Origin: Streptomyces lincolnensis
GTDB taxonomy: Bacteria; Actinomycetota; Actinomycetes; Streptomycetales; Streptomycetaceae
Assembly (NCBI RefSeq): GCF_021173675.1
Contig: NZ_JAIHON010000001.1
Span: 1 to 64,000 of the forward strand
Length of the DNA stretch: 64,000 bases
Direction: 5' to 3'
Numbering within the stretch: the stretch's first letter is position 1; every line of letters begins with the position of its first letter. Made by a program: the position numbers and the translations under genes. The notes under the pieces were generated by a model. It saw only the letters and a list, made by a program, of their open reading frames with translations. It was not told the DNA's origin and made no database searches. Below are positions 41,985 through 50,253 of the stretch, piece after piece.

Positions 41985-43070
41985 ATGGAGTACCGCAAGC
42001 TCGGCAACACCGGAACCGCCGTCTCCCGCATCGCGTTCGGCACGATGTACTTCGGCGTCCAGACCCCCGAAGACGAGGCGTTCGCGCTCCTGGACGCGTT
42101 CGTGGACGCCGGCGGCAACCTGGTCGACACCTCCAACGTCTACGGCGGCGGAAGGAGCGAAGAGATCATCGGCCGCTGGTTCGCCAGCCGCCCCAACGAC
42201 ATCACCGACCGCGTCGTACTGGCCACCAAGGGCCGCTACGGCACCGGCACCGACGTCAACAGCCTCGGCTCCACCCGTCGGCAGCTGCGCCACTCACTCG
42301 ACGCCTCCCTGCGCCGCCTCGGACGCGACCACGTCGACCTGTACCAGATCCACGCCTGGGACCCCCTGACCCCGATCGAGGAGACCCTGTCGTTCCTCGA
42401 CGACGCCGTCCACGCCGGGAAGATCAACTATGTGGGGCTTTCCAACTTCACCGGCTGGCAACTCCAGCTCACACTCTCCACCGCACTGCGGATGGGCACC
42501 CACGCGCCCGTGTCCCTCCAGCAGCAGTACAGCCTGCTCTCACGGGAGAGCGAGTACGAGGTCATCCCCGCCGCATCGCACAACCAGGTCTCCCTGCTGC
42601 CCTGGTCCCCCCTCGCAGGCGGCTTCCTCACCGGCAAGTACCAGCGCGGCACCACCCCCGATCCCGACACCCGCGCTGGCTCCGACGACGAGCTGTACCA
42701 GTGGGTCTCCGCCGAGTACGCCGCCTCCGACCGTAACTGGCACACCATCGACACGGTCGTCCGCATCGCCCGTGAGACCGGCCACACCCCCAGCCAGGTC
42801 GCCCTGGCGTGGGCAGCCGACCAGCCCTCCGTCGCCGCCCCCATCGTCGGCGCCCGCACCCTCAGCCACCTGACCGACAACCTCGGCGCGGCCGAACTGC
42901 ACCTGGACGCCGACACCACCGCGGCCCTCAACACCGTCAGCACGCCACAGCACGGCGGTTACCCCTACGGCGGCTTCGGCACCGCGCAACGCTCCCGCGA
43001 CTTCCACGGCAGCAAGGCCCAGGCGAACCTCGTCGACGGCGGAAGTGACGCACCCCTCGGCCACGCATAG
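41985..43070 (+). CDS. Aldo/keto reductase (third copy, Tas-like)
   Basis: A 361-aa reductase with the same architecture: MEYRKLGNTGTAVSRIAFGTMYFG, NLVDTSNVYGGGRSEEIIG (Asp, Tyr), ATKGRYG (Lys), YQIHAWDPLTP (His), and a C-terminal PIVGARTLSHLTDNLGA. It is longer than the other two. The ATG at 41985 with AAGGAG upstream is preferred to an in-frame ATG/GTG at 41958. Its tail after residue 330 is Gly/Ser-rich. Confidence 0.93.
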   Translation: MEYRKLGNTGTAVSRIAFGTMYFGVQTPEDEAFALLDAFVDAGGNLVDTSNVYGGGRSEEIIGRWFASRPNDITDRVVLATKGRYGTGTDVNSLGSTRRQLRHSLDASLRRLGRDHVDLYQIHAWDPLTPIEETLSFLDDAVHAGKINYVGLSNFTGWQLQLTLSTALRMGTHAPVSLQQQYSLLSRESEYEVIPAASHNQVSLLPWSPLAGGFLTGKYQRGTTPDPDTRAGSDDELYQWVSAEYAASDRNWHTIDTVVRIARETGHTPSQVALAWAADQPSVAAPIVGARTLSHLTDNLGAAELHLDADTTAALNTVSTPQHGGYPYGGFGTAQRSRDFHGSKAQANLVDGGSDAPLGHA

Positions 43071-43289
43071 TCGCACTCGAAAGCTCGGCAATTCGCTGCC
43101 AGCGAAGCGGATCGGCGCCTCCTGATGCCGGGAGGCCGGAACAGGCCAGCTTTGGGAATGGCTGCGCGACGGAATTGCCGGGGCCCGGGCCCACCGCACA
43201 TCGGCATCCTGGTGCATCGGCGAGCCGGTGCCGCCGCGGCGGCGAGCGGAACCTTGTGGCCGCGCGTCGGCGAGAGGGCGGCACCGGCA

Positions 43290-43784
43290 GAGTCCACCGA
43301 CACCTCCAGCCGGCCGACCCGATCGATCTCCACGACGTTCCAGTGACCGTCGCGCACCACGCCGACGCGTGCGGGCGTGCCGTGGAGATCACATCCCGGA
43401 AGCAGCCGCATCGCGCTCGAGATGTACGACAGAAGCCGCGGGACGTCCCAGATGAGGTCGGCGATGCGGGCGGGCTGCCGCTGTGTGCCGTCCACCGAGC
43501 AACGCATTCGAGCGCCTGGGCGGCTCAGCTTCGTCGGGGGTAACCAGCTGGGCCCCATGGGGGGGAACGTGTCGAAGGACTTGCGGAGCGCGCGGCCCTC
43601 ATTCCGCGGGGTCGCGCATCGTCATGTCGAGTAGGCAGGTGCAGCCGCCGATGTGGTCGAGCTCCACTTCACCCTCCTGGTCGAACCGCCAATCCTGATA
43701 CGGCAGTCGAACGACACCGCCGTCCGGAACAAGAGACAAGGGCGACTTGAGGAAGACGCCGAGAGTGTCGACACCCCGAGGGGA
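43290..43784 (-). pseudogene. Decayed FAH-family hydrolase gene
   Basis: On the minus strand, 43784-43599 reads GVFLKSPLSLVPDGGVVRLP, DWRFDQEGEVELDHIGGC and CLLDMTMRD, then a TGA. A shifted frame continues LRKSFDTFPPMGP (to about 43560), and a further shifted frame gives RMRCSVDGTQRQPARIADLIWDVP, SSAMRLLPG and VVEIDRVGRLEVSV (to about 43290). Together these are the successive conserved blocks of an FAH-family protein, with a deletion after the metal-binding Glu and several frameshifts. The first part is read directly after the MarR stop in the same frame. It is a clear pseudogene. The rest of 43071-43289 holds no gene I can support. Confidence 0.75.
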
Positions 43785-44270
43785 TCAGGCCACTTCCGAG
43801 TGCGCGCCACTCGACTCCGTCGACGGCAGGGCATCCGGATTGAGCTCGGCAAGTATCCGATGCAGCAGGGAGTGAACGACTGACCGCTCAGCCGGGGTAA
43901 GAACCGCAAGCGCCTCCCTGTCGAGACGTTCCACCACATCCCGCGCCCGTTCGGCGACCTTGGCACCCCTGTCCGTGATGGCCAACTGGACGGTTCTGCG
44001 GCTCGAAGGGTGCTCACGGCGCACCACAAGGTCTCGGTCCTCCAACGCGCTGACAGCGGCGCCCATGGACTGCGGAGTGATGCCGGTGCGACGCGCGATC
44101 TCCGCGGCGGAGATTCCCGGCGTCCAGACGAGGTGCTGGAGGGCGTTGTGCTGGGCGATCGTGAGATCGAGCGAGCGCAACGCCCTCTCCAGACGCGTCC
44201 CCATCACATGGGTCACCTGCCACGCGAGATAGCCGGTACGTGCCGAGGGGTCCACCTGAGTGGAACGCAT
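43785..44270 (-). CDS. MarR family transcriptional regulator (paralogue A)
   Basis: A 161-aa regulator. Winged helix: LQHLVWTPGISAAEIARRTGITPQSMGAAVSALEDRDLV and a wing with REHPSSRRTVQL. It closely resembles the MarR at 45505-45960 along its whole length (shared TGYLAWQ start, AQHNALQH, SAAEIARR, QSMGAAV). It diverges from a membrane protein gene, and nested inverted repeats lie between them. The ligand is unknown. Confidence 0.92.
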   Translation of the reverse strand: MRSTQVDPSARTGYLAWQVTHVMGTRLERALRSLDLTIAQHNALQHLVWTPGISAAEIARRTGITPQSMGAAVSALEDRDLVVRREHPSSRRTVQLAITDRGAKVAERARDVVERLDREALAVLTPAERSVVHSLLHRILAELNPDALPSTESSGAHSEVA

Positions 44271-44286
44271 GAGCGCAGCTCCGAAA

Positions 44287-44331
44287 GTAAGGTGCCTGAT
44301 ATTTCTATGGTAGGAATAGAAGGTACCTTAC
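44287..44331. promoter_or_regulatory. Nested inverted repeats (MarR operators)
   Basis: Outer arms GTAAGGTGCCT (44287-44297) and AGGTACCTTAC (44321-44331) are complementary at 10 of 11 bases. Inside them, TTCTAT (44303-44308) pairs with ATAGAA (44316-44321). The region sits between the MarR start and the membrane protein gene, so repression of both by the MarR protein is likely. Confidence 0.65.
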
Positions 44332-44353
44332 ATTTCGAGTGAGGAAGAAGCCC

Positions 44354-45406
44354 GTGTCCACATCGCCCCCCGCTTCCTTCGAGCCCAGCCACGCTCAGCC
44401 CCACCACGCAGTCGACTCCGCTCCCTCGCCGCAGGGTGCGACCGGCGTGAAGGGCGTTCTGATGCCAGTCGTGATCGTTCTGATCATCGGCTCGATCTTC
44501 ATCAGCGTCTTTCTGGCGGCCTTTCACGCTCCGCGACCCCATGACCTTCCGGTCGCCGTCGTGGGAACGACCGAGCAAGCCGAACAGGTCACCGCAGGGC
44601 TGGAGACCGGGCTGCCCGGCGGCTTCGCGGTGAAGCGCTATACCGACCAGAGTGCGGCCCGCCACGCTCTGGAGGACCGCAAGGTGTACGCCGCCTACAT
44701 CACGGGCTCCGGCAAGTCCTCCGAACTTATGTACGCGGGCGCCAACGGCCCTTCGGTGACCTCGACGGTCACCGGCGCCTTCTCGGGTGTCGCCAAGGCG
44801 AGCGGCGTCCGGCTGACCGTCCAGGACGCCGTTCCGGCCTCGGCGGGCGACACCCGCGGCATGTCGGTGTTCTACGCCGGGTTCGGCGTCGTGCTGGCCG
44901 GGTTCCTGTTCGGCATGATGACCTACCAGATCGCTCCCAGCCTGGAGTATCGGTGGAGGCTGACCAGCCTGTTCACCTTCAGCGTCCTCGGCGGGATCGT
45001 GGTCGCGGTGATAGCCGGGAGCGCGGGCTTCGCGGCACTGCCCGGACCCTTCCTGGGCATCGCGGGGGTCATCGCCTTGATGGCCGCAGCTGTCGGCAGC
45101 GCGACCATGGCGTTCATGCGACTCTTCGGCCGAGCCGGGATGTCGCTGGCCGCCGTGGTCCTGTTCACCTTCGGAAACAGCACCAGTGGCGGCACGCTGC
45201 CCACTGCCTACCTGCCGGACTGGCTCCATCCGTTCTCGAAGATCCTCCCGGTGGGAGTCGGCGTCCGAGCCGTCCAAGGGTTGTCCCACTTCAACAACGA
45301 CGGCCTCACCGTCGGCATCGTCGTCCTGGTCGTGTGGATCCTGATCGCCTCCGCGACGCTCTACTGGCGCGACGCGCGCGCTCCGCGCCGCGAAGCCGTC
45401 GCCTGA
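44354..45406 (+). CDS. Membrane protein with ABC-2 permease/YhgE-like topology
   Basis: A 350-aa membrane protein. One N-terminal helix (VLMPVVIVLIIGSIFISVFLAAF) is followed by an external domain of about 150 residues, then about five helices (for example VFYAGFGVVLAGFLFGMM, SVLGGIVVAVIAGSAGFAAL, VGIVVLVVWILIASATLYW). This is the layout of ABC-2 type or YhgE/Pip-like proteins. No ATPase partner is nearby. The GTG at 44354 has GAGGAAG upstream; a GTG at 44339 lacks one. It is flanked by two MarR paralogues, which suggests an inducible efflux or envelope role. Confidence 0.8.
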   Translation: MSTSPPASFEPSHAQPHHAVDSAPSPQGATGVKGVLMPVVIVLIIGSIFISVFLAAFHAPRPHDLPVAVVGTTEQAEQVTAGLETGLPGGFAVKRYTDQSAARHALEDRKVYAAYITGSGKSSELMYAGANGPSVTSTVTGAFSGVAKASGVRLTVQDAVPASAGDTRGMSVFYAGFGVVLAGFLFGMMTYQIAPSLEYRWRLTSLFTFSVLGGIVVAVIAGSAGFAALPGPFLGIAGVIALMAAAVGSATMAFMRLFGRAGMSLAAVVLFTFGNSTSGGTLPTAYLPDWLHPFSKILPVGVGVRAVQGLSHFNNDGLTVGIVVLVVWILIASATLYWRDARAPRREAVA

Positions 45407-45504
45407 CCAGCCTTCCGCCGAGTGTCGTCGCCGACCACCCCACAGCGCCTCCGTCGACGGGGATCGCCCAGGGCAACCATGAAGTGCTCTCGTAAACTGC
45501 CGAT

Positions 45505-45960
45505 GTGACCGACGCCGCCTTCCCCACCACCGGATATTTGGCCTGGCAGTTCTCCCAGATCGTCGCAGGAAGGCTCGAGAAGGCACTGCGCGTGGAGGCC
45601 CTGACGTTGGCCCAGCACAACGCTCTCCAGCATGCCGCGCGCACACCGGGGGTGTCCGCAGCTGAGATCGCTCGCCGCTCCGGCATCACGGCCCAGTCCA
45701 TGGGCGCCGCGGTGGGCCAACTCGTCGAGCGAGGACTGCTGCGCCGCGAGCCCCATCCGACCAGCCGCCGCAGTATGCGCCTGTACGCCACCGACGAAGG
45801 GCACTCGCTGGCCGCCCGCGCGGCGTCGATCGCTGCTCGGATCGAAGCGGAGACGACCTCACCGCTCGGCCCGGACGACAAGGACACCATCCACCGCCTG
45901 CTCCACCAGTTGGTCGAGCAGCTCAACCCCGAGGCCCTTGCCGTCGACGGTCGATCCTGA
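45505..45960 (+). CDS. MarR family transcriptional regulator (paralogue B)
   Basis: A 151-aa paralogue of the regulator at 43785-44270. TTGYLAWQFSQIVAGRLEKAL, then LQHAARTPGVSAAEIARRSGITAQSMGAAVGQLVERGLL and a wing with PHPTSRRSMRL. GTG start at 45505. It lies 98 bp after the membrane protein in the same direction. The two MarR genes bracketing one transporter-like gene probably arose by duplication and may respond to different signals. Confidence 0.92.
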   Translation: MTDAAFPTTGYLAWQFSQIVAGRLEKALRVEALTLAQHNALQHAARTPGVSAAEIARRSGITAQSMGAAVGQLVERGLLRREPHPTSRRSMRLYATDEGHSLAARAASIAARIEAETTSPLGPDDKDTIHRLLHQLVEQLNPEALAVDGRS

Positions 45961-45972
45961 CCTGAGGACGCA

Positions 45973-46377
45973 TCAGAACGGCACCGCGCGGCCACGCTGG
46001 CGCATCTCTTCCGCCACACCGATCGCAGCGACCACGGAGCCGCCCCCGGCGATGGGCAGGCCGCCAGGCAGGATGACGAACCCGGGGATTGCGGTGAAGC
46101 CCGGCTGGGTGGTGGCCAACTTCTGCAACACGTCGGTGGGCGTCTGGAACCCTGCAGCCGTGTACGCCTTCTGCTGACTGACGGCAAGGGTGGCGCCGGT
46201 GGCGGTGTCGGCTCGCTCCTGGACGATGACCACGCCGTCGCGGTCCACGACCGTAACGGAGACGGGGTACCCCTTCGTCTTGCATGCGGCGATGGACGTG
46301 TCGGCTGCCTTTCGGGCCGAGGCGAGCGGGAGGCAGTGACTGTTTCCGGGGGGCTTCCCCTGAAGCGTGGACACCAT
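45973..46377 (-). pseudogene. HbpS/GlcG-family heme-binding protein, truncated by an IS end
   Basis: The frame encodes LPLASARKAADTSIAACKTKG, VSVTVVDRDGVVIVQERADTA and ILPGGLPIAGGGSVVAAIGV, the core of HbpS/GlcG proteins. The first 13 residues (MVSTLQGKPPGNS) are instead encoded by GTGTCCACGCTTCAGGGG-type terminal-repeat DNA of the adjacent IS3 remnant. The signal peptide expected of secreted HbpS is missing. The C terminus ends abruptly after AIGVAEEM without the usual acidic helix. It is probably a dead or altered gene. Confidence 0.6.
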
Positions 46378-46800
46378 TTGCTATGCGGCAGGGGCCAGCG
46401 TGACGATCGCTGTTCGAAGGCGATCGGACTGATGTAGCCAAGCCCCGAGTGCCTGCGTCGTGTGTAGTAGCGGGTGACCCATCGGAACACTGCGAGGCGG
46501 GCATCACGCGCCCCTGACCAGTGTATCTTCCCTTGGAGGGTCTCTCTTCAGGGTTGCGTTGAAACTCTCCGCGGCGGCATTGTCCGCGCTGGTGCCGACC
46601 GCTCCGCGCGAGCGGATCACGCCGAGTCGGCTGCACACCTTCGCGAACTCCTTCGACGCGTACTGCGCCCCGTTGTCACTGTGGAAGATCGCTCCGTCGA
46701 GGCTGCCGCCCTGGGTGCGGGCGGCAGCTTCGAGAAGTCGAACCGCGTTCGAGAGGTCCGACCGGGTTATCGACGAAGGCGCTGCCGTCGGCCTGAGCCG
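46340..46800 (-). mobile_element. IS3-family insertion sequence remnant (transposase OrfB C-terminal part)
   Basis: On the minus strand a DDE transposase tail is recognisable: GAIFHSDNGAQYASKEFAKV (catalytic Asp), SRGAVGTSADNAAAESFNATLKR (with the catalytic Glu), then after a frameshift at about 46550 WVTRYYTRRRHSGLGYISPIAFEQ. OrfA and the N-terminal half of OrfB are gone. The right end at about 46340-46377 looks like an IS3 terminal repeat (GTGTCCACGC...). It lies between the MFS gene and the broken HbpS gene. It is not mobile by itself. Confidence 0.78.
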
Positions 46801-46807
46801 TAGCGGA

Positions 46808-48109
46808 TCACACAGCTGACTGTCGGGGTGTACCGAATGCGGCCGTCCTGGGTGCCGTCGGCTCGGGGTCGGGAGCTGTGGGCAGTCGGGGCACCCAGAT
46901 CAGGCCGATGACCGCCGCGGCCAGCGCCAGGCCGAACAGGGTGCCGAACATCAGGCGGGTGTGGCCTAGGGCGAAGGCGGGGGTGCCGAGGGCGGCCAGT
47001 CCAGCGACGGCCCGGGTGAAGGCCATCGTGACCCCTTGGGCGGTGGCCCTCAGAAGCGTCGGGAACAGCTCCTGCGACCAGACCTTGTAGACGGCCTCGC
47101 CGGCGAAGGAGTTGCCGAGCCCGGAGAGGAGCATGACGGCGACCAGGGTGAACCTGCTCGGCCCCAGCAGGGCGGGCAGCGCCCAGGCCAGGACGATCAG
47201 CCCGGAGCCGGCAGCGAACCAGGCGTGCCGGGACGGTTTGTCGACCACCCGCATAAACAGCAGGCCGGCGGCAAACCCGATCGGCAGTCCGACCAGGGTC
47301 AGCTGGGAGAACTGTGCCACCTCTCCCTTGGCCAGAGCGGTCCACAGGAAGGTGCCGAACTGGCCGAGGGTGTTCGCGCCGAGGTTCCAGGTCGCGTAGT
47401 AGAGGCCCGTCGCGAGCAGGGCGTAGACGGTCGGTGCCCGGAAGAGATCCCGGATGCGGCTGAACTCGATGGCCTCGGAGCGGACCGTCGTCTGCGTGCT
47501 GGCCGCCCGGCGGGCAGCCGCCCATTCGGCCGACTCGCTGAGGCTGAGGCGCAGCAGCAGTACGACGACCGCCACGACGAGCAGATGGGCGAACAGGATC
47601 CGGCCGCCCGGCATGCCCTGGACTCCCATGAAGGAGCTGACGACGAGAACAGTCAGGATCCCGGCGAGCCAGAGCATGCCGGAGAACACCACCATGGTGC
47701 CCTTCTTGCCGGCCGGCGCCTCCTCGTTCACGAGGGCGAGCGAGACGGGGAGGTCTGCGCCGATGGCCAGGCCGGTGGCCAGGACACCGGCGTACAGCAG
47801 AGCGGGTCCTGCCGCCACCAGGAGGAGCAGGACACCGACCGCGTAGAGCACGAGCGAGAGGGTGAAGACCGTCCTGCGGCCGAACCGGTCGCCCAGGCGG
47901 CCGCCGAACAGCGCGCCGACCGCGAACGCCAGCGTCTGCAGGCCCAGCAGGGATCCGATGGCACCGGCGCTGAGCTGGAGCGGCCCGGCGTAGTAGCCGC
48001 CGATGGCGATTCCCGACGTGACGAGGGCCGCGGCGTCCAGATAGGAGGCCATACCGGCGAGGACCGCGGTCTTCCAAGGGCTTACCGCGGTGTTCTTGAT
48101 GCCGGGCAC
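46808..48109 (-). CDS. MFS transporter (sugar-porter-like)
   Basis: A 433-aa 12-helix transporter. Motif A is GGRLGDRFGRRTVF after TM2; TM1 starts WKTAVLAGMASYLDAAALV. The DLPVSLALVNEEAPAGKKG segment resembles the sugar-porter/aromatic acid symporter signature after TM4-5. The start is GTG at 48109 with GGAGGAG upstream; a longer frame from 48196 adds a Pro/Arg-rich stretch without a ribosome site. It diverges from a LacI gene and shares its promoter, so it is probably a glycoside or sugar importer of this locus. Confidence 0.88.
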   Translation of the reverse strand: MPGIKNTAVSPWKTAVLAGMASYLDAAALVTSGIAIGGYYAGPLQLSAGAIGSLLGLQTLAFAVGALFGGRLGDRFGRRTVFTLSLVLYAVGVLLLLVAAGPALLYAGVLATGLAIGADLPVSLALVNEEAPAGKKGTMVVFSGMLWLAGILTVLVVSSFMGVQGMPGGRILFAHLLVVAVVVLLLRLSLSESAEWAAARRAASTQTTVRSEAIEFSRIRDLFRAPTVYALLATGLYYATWNLGANTLGQFGTFLWTALAKGEVAQFSQLTLVGLPIGFAAGLLFMRVVDKPSRHAWFAAGSGLIVLAWALPALLGPSRFTLVAVMLLSGLGNSFAGEAVYKVWSQELFPTLLRATAQGVTMAFTRAVAGLAALGTPAFALGHTRLMFGTLFGLALAAAVIGLIWVPRLPTAPDPEPTAPRTAAFGTPRQSAV

Positions 48110-48225
48110 GGCTCCTCCACGACGAGCAAACGAGGAAGGGGGGCGGGGACGTCTGGTGGCTGGCTGCGAGTCGTCCGGATGACAGTAAGCAGGCACGGCT
48201 CCGAGCGAGAGCTGCCTACTCGATT

Positions 48226-48293
48226 CACTTACGCGTGCCAGTTGAACGATCTGGCCGGTAAACTAACCGCGGCCGTGGGTTTTGACAAGAGGT
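48226..48293 (+). promoter_or_regulatory. LacI-type operator and leader, copy 1
   Basis: CACTTACGCGTGCCAGTT (48226-48243) resembles the half-site CACTTAAACG. It is followed by GGTAAACTAACCGCGGCCG (48257-48275) and CAAGAGGT (48286-48293). The same three boxes in the same order and spacing recur at 54680-54740 and, inverted, at 55915-55852. Here they lie between the MFS and LacI genes. Confidence 0.7.
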
Positions 48294-48312
48294 GCGACCG
48301 AGGCGAGGCGGG

Positions 48313-49311
48313 GTGTCCGAGGGCAGACGGGTGACCAGCGCGGATGTGGCCCGGGAGGCCGGAGTCTCCCGGGCGACGGTGAGCTACGTCCTCAATGGCG
48401 TTCCCCATCAGAAGATCCCCGAGGCCACCCGGCAGCGAGTGTGGGACGCGGCCGCCCGGCTGGGCTACGCGCCCTCCGCCGCGGCACGTGCCCTGCGCAC
48501 GGGACGGTCGGAGATCGTGCTCGGGCTGCTGCCGGACTGGCCGATCGAGCATGTCCTCGGACGGCTCATCCAGCAGCTGACCAATGCCTTCGCCGAGAAC
48601 GGGCTGACCTTCGTGGTGCACTCGTCGGCTCACCCCGGGCGCCCCTTGCGGGACATCTGGAAAGCCATGACCCCGGCGGCGGTGTTGGCCCTCCAGGAGT
48701 TCGACGACCTGGAGGCCGAGGCGATGCGGGCGGCCGGCATCGAGGTGGTCATGGCGATGCACGGGTCGGTCCGGGGTGAGCCCCGCCCTCCCCTGGTGTC
48801 CGAGCATCCGATCGGCGCACTGCAGGCACGGCACCTCGCCGCACCCCACCGCCGGCTCGGCTACGCCTACCCCGACCTGCCGGGACTCGACGTCCTGGCC
48901 CAGCCGAGGCTGGACGGCGTCCGCAAGGTGTGCGCCGAACTGGACATGCCGGAGCCGGACGTCCGGACGGTCCCCCTCGACGCGGTCGGCGCCGCCGAGG
49001 CGGTGAAGGGGTGGCTCGCCGCCGACCCGCCGGTTACGGGAATCTGCGCGTTCAACGACAACGTCGCCCTCGCCGTGCTCGCAGGCCTGAGCCATCTCGG
49101 ACTGCGCGCTCCGCGGGACCTGGCCGTGATCGGCGTCGACGACATCACAGGCGCGTCGCTTGCGCAGCCACCGCTCACCACAGTCGTCCGAGACACCGAT
49201 GCCATCGCGCGGGGCCTGGCCCGTCGGGTCGTCGACACGCTGGGCGGAAAAGAGATCCCCGCCGAACCCCTCCGGGACGGCCTCCTGCTCCGCGTGCGGG
49301 AATCCGCCTGA
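48313..49311 (+). CDS. LacI family transcriptional regulator (paralogue 1)
   Basis: A 332-aa regulator. HTH: VTSADVAREAGVSRATVSYVLN with the hinge helix ATRQRVWDAAARLGYAPSAAARAL (residues 7-55). A periplasmic-binding-protein-like sensor domain follows (IVLGLLPDWPIEHVLGRL; DPPVTGICAFNDNVALAVL; LAVIGVDDITGASLAQPPLTT). The GTG at 48313 aligns with the start of its paralogue at 54827-55834, to which it is very similar throughout. It likely controls the MFS gene and itself in response to a sugar or glycoside. Confidence 0.92.
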   Translation: MSEGRRVTSADVAREAGVSRATVSYVLNGVPHQKIPEATRQRVWDAAARLGYAPSAAARALRTGRSEIVLGLLPDWPIEHVLGRLIQQLTNAFAENGLTFVVHSSAHPGRPLRDIWKAMTPAAVLALQEFDDLEAEAMRAAGIEVVMAMHGSVRGEPRPPLVSEHPIGALQARHLAAPHRRLGYAYPDLPGLDVLAQPRLDGVRKVCAELDMPEPDVRTVPLDAVGAAEAVKGWLAADPPVTGICAFNDNVALAVLAGLSHLGLRAPRDLAVIGVDDITGASLAQPPLTTVVRDTDAIARGLARRVVDTLGGKEIPAEPLRDGLLLRVRESA

Positions 49312-49413
49312 CCGGGACGCGCCAACCCTCAGGCTTTCGCGTCTCGGTGCAGCCGGTGCATGGAAAGTCATCCCACTGAACGGCACCGACAGCCGAGGCC
49401 TGCGGTCGGCTCA

Positions 49414-50253
49414 TCAGGCGGTTGCTGCCTCCACGTCCGTCCGCTGCTGACGGCGGCGGCGTTGCAGGACCGGGTCGGGGACGGGCGCGGCCGCCACCAG
49501 TCGCCGGGTGTACGCATGCTGCGGCCGGTCGCACACGTCGGTGCTGCGGCCCTCTTCCACGATGCGCCCGTGTTGCAGCACCAGTGTGCGTGCGGCGAAC
49601 TCCTTGACGACGGCGAGGTCGTGCGTGATGAACAGGTACGCGCACCCGAGGGTGTCCTGGAGTTCGGACAGCAGGTTCAGGGCGGCGGCCTGGGTGGTGA
49701 CGTCCAGGGCACTGGTCGGCTCGTCGCAGATGATGAGCTTCGGCTTGCGGGCGACGGCCCGGGCGATGGCGATGCGCTGACGCTGACCTCCGCTGAACTG
49801 GGGCGGGTACCGGTCGGCCGCGTCCTCCGGCAGTCCGACGCGGCGGAGCAACTCGGCTATGTGAGCACGGACTTCGTCGCGTGACCGGGCCGAGTCGACG
49901 AGCAGGGGCTCGGCCAGCGTCCGGCCCACGGGCAGCGCCGGGTTGAGCGACCCGTACGGATTCTGGAAGATCGCCTGGAGATCAGAGGACAGCAGCCGGC
50001 GGGCGCGGCCTGTGAGACGGGTGACGTCCCGCCCGTCCAGCAGGACCCGTCCGCCGCTGACGGGCGTGAGTCCCAGTACCGCTCGGCCGATGGTGGTCTT
50101 TCCCGAGCCGGACTCGCCCACGAGGGCGACGGTCTCGGCGCAGCCGACCTCGAACGAGACGTCTTCGATGACCGTGGTCGGGGGCTTTCGGAAGCCACGC
50201 GACGGGTAGCGGACCGCGAGCCCGTCGACCTTGAGTATGGGTGTTCCGGTCAC
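49414..50253 (-). CDS. Opp/Dpp-type ABC transporter ATP-binding protein (OppF-like)
   Basis: A 279-aa ATPase. Walker A GESGSGKTT (about residue 47), Q-loop FQNPYGSLNP, signature FSGGQRQRIAIARA (about residue 155), Walker B LIICDEPTSALD, H-loop THDLAVV, and a C-terminal oligopeptide-type tail (PQHAYTRRLVAAAPVP). The GTG start overlaps the preceding TGA. It is the last gene of the ABC operon, and pairs with the fused permease-ATPase to energise import. Confidence 0.94.
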   Translation of the reverse strand: MTGTPILKVDGLAVRYPSRGFRKPPTTVIEDVSFEVGCAETVALVGESGSGKTTIGRAVLGLTPVSGGRVLLDGRDVTRLTGRARRLLSSDLQAIFQNPYGSLNPALPVGRTLAEPLLVDSARSRDEVRAHIAELLRRVGLPEDAADRYPPQFSGGQRQRIAIARAVARKPKLIICDEPTSALDVTTQAAALNLLSELQDTLGCAYLFITHDLAVVKEFAARTLVLQHGRIVEEGRSTDVCDRPQHAYTRRLVAAAPVPDPVLQRRRRQQRTDVEAATA

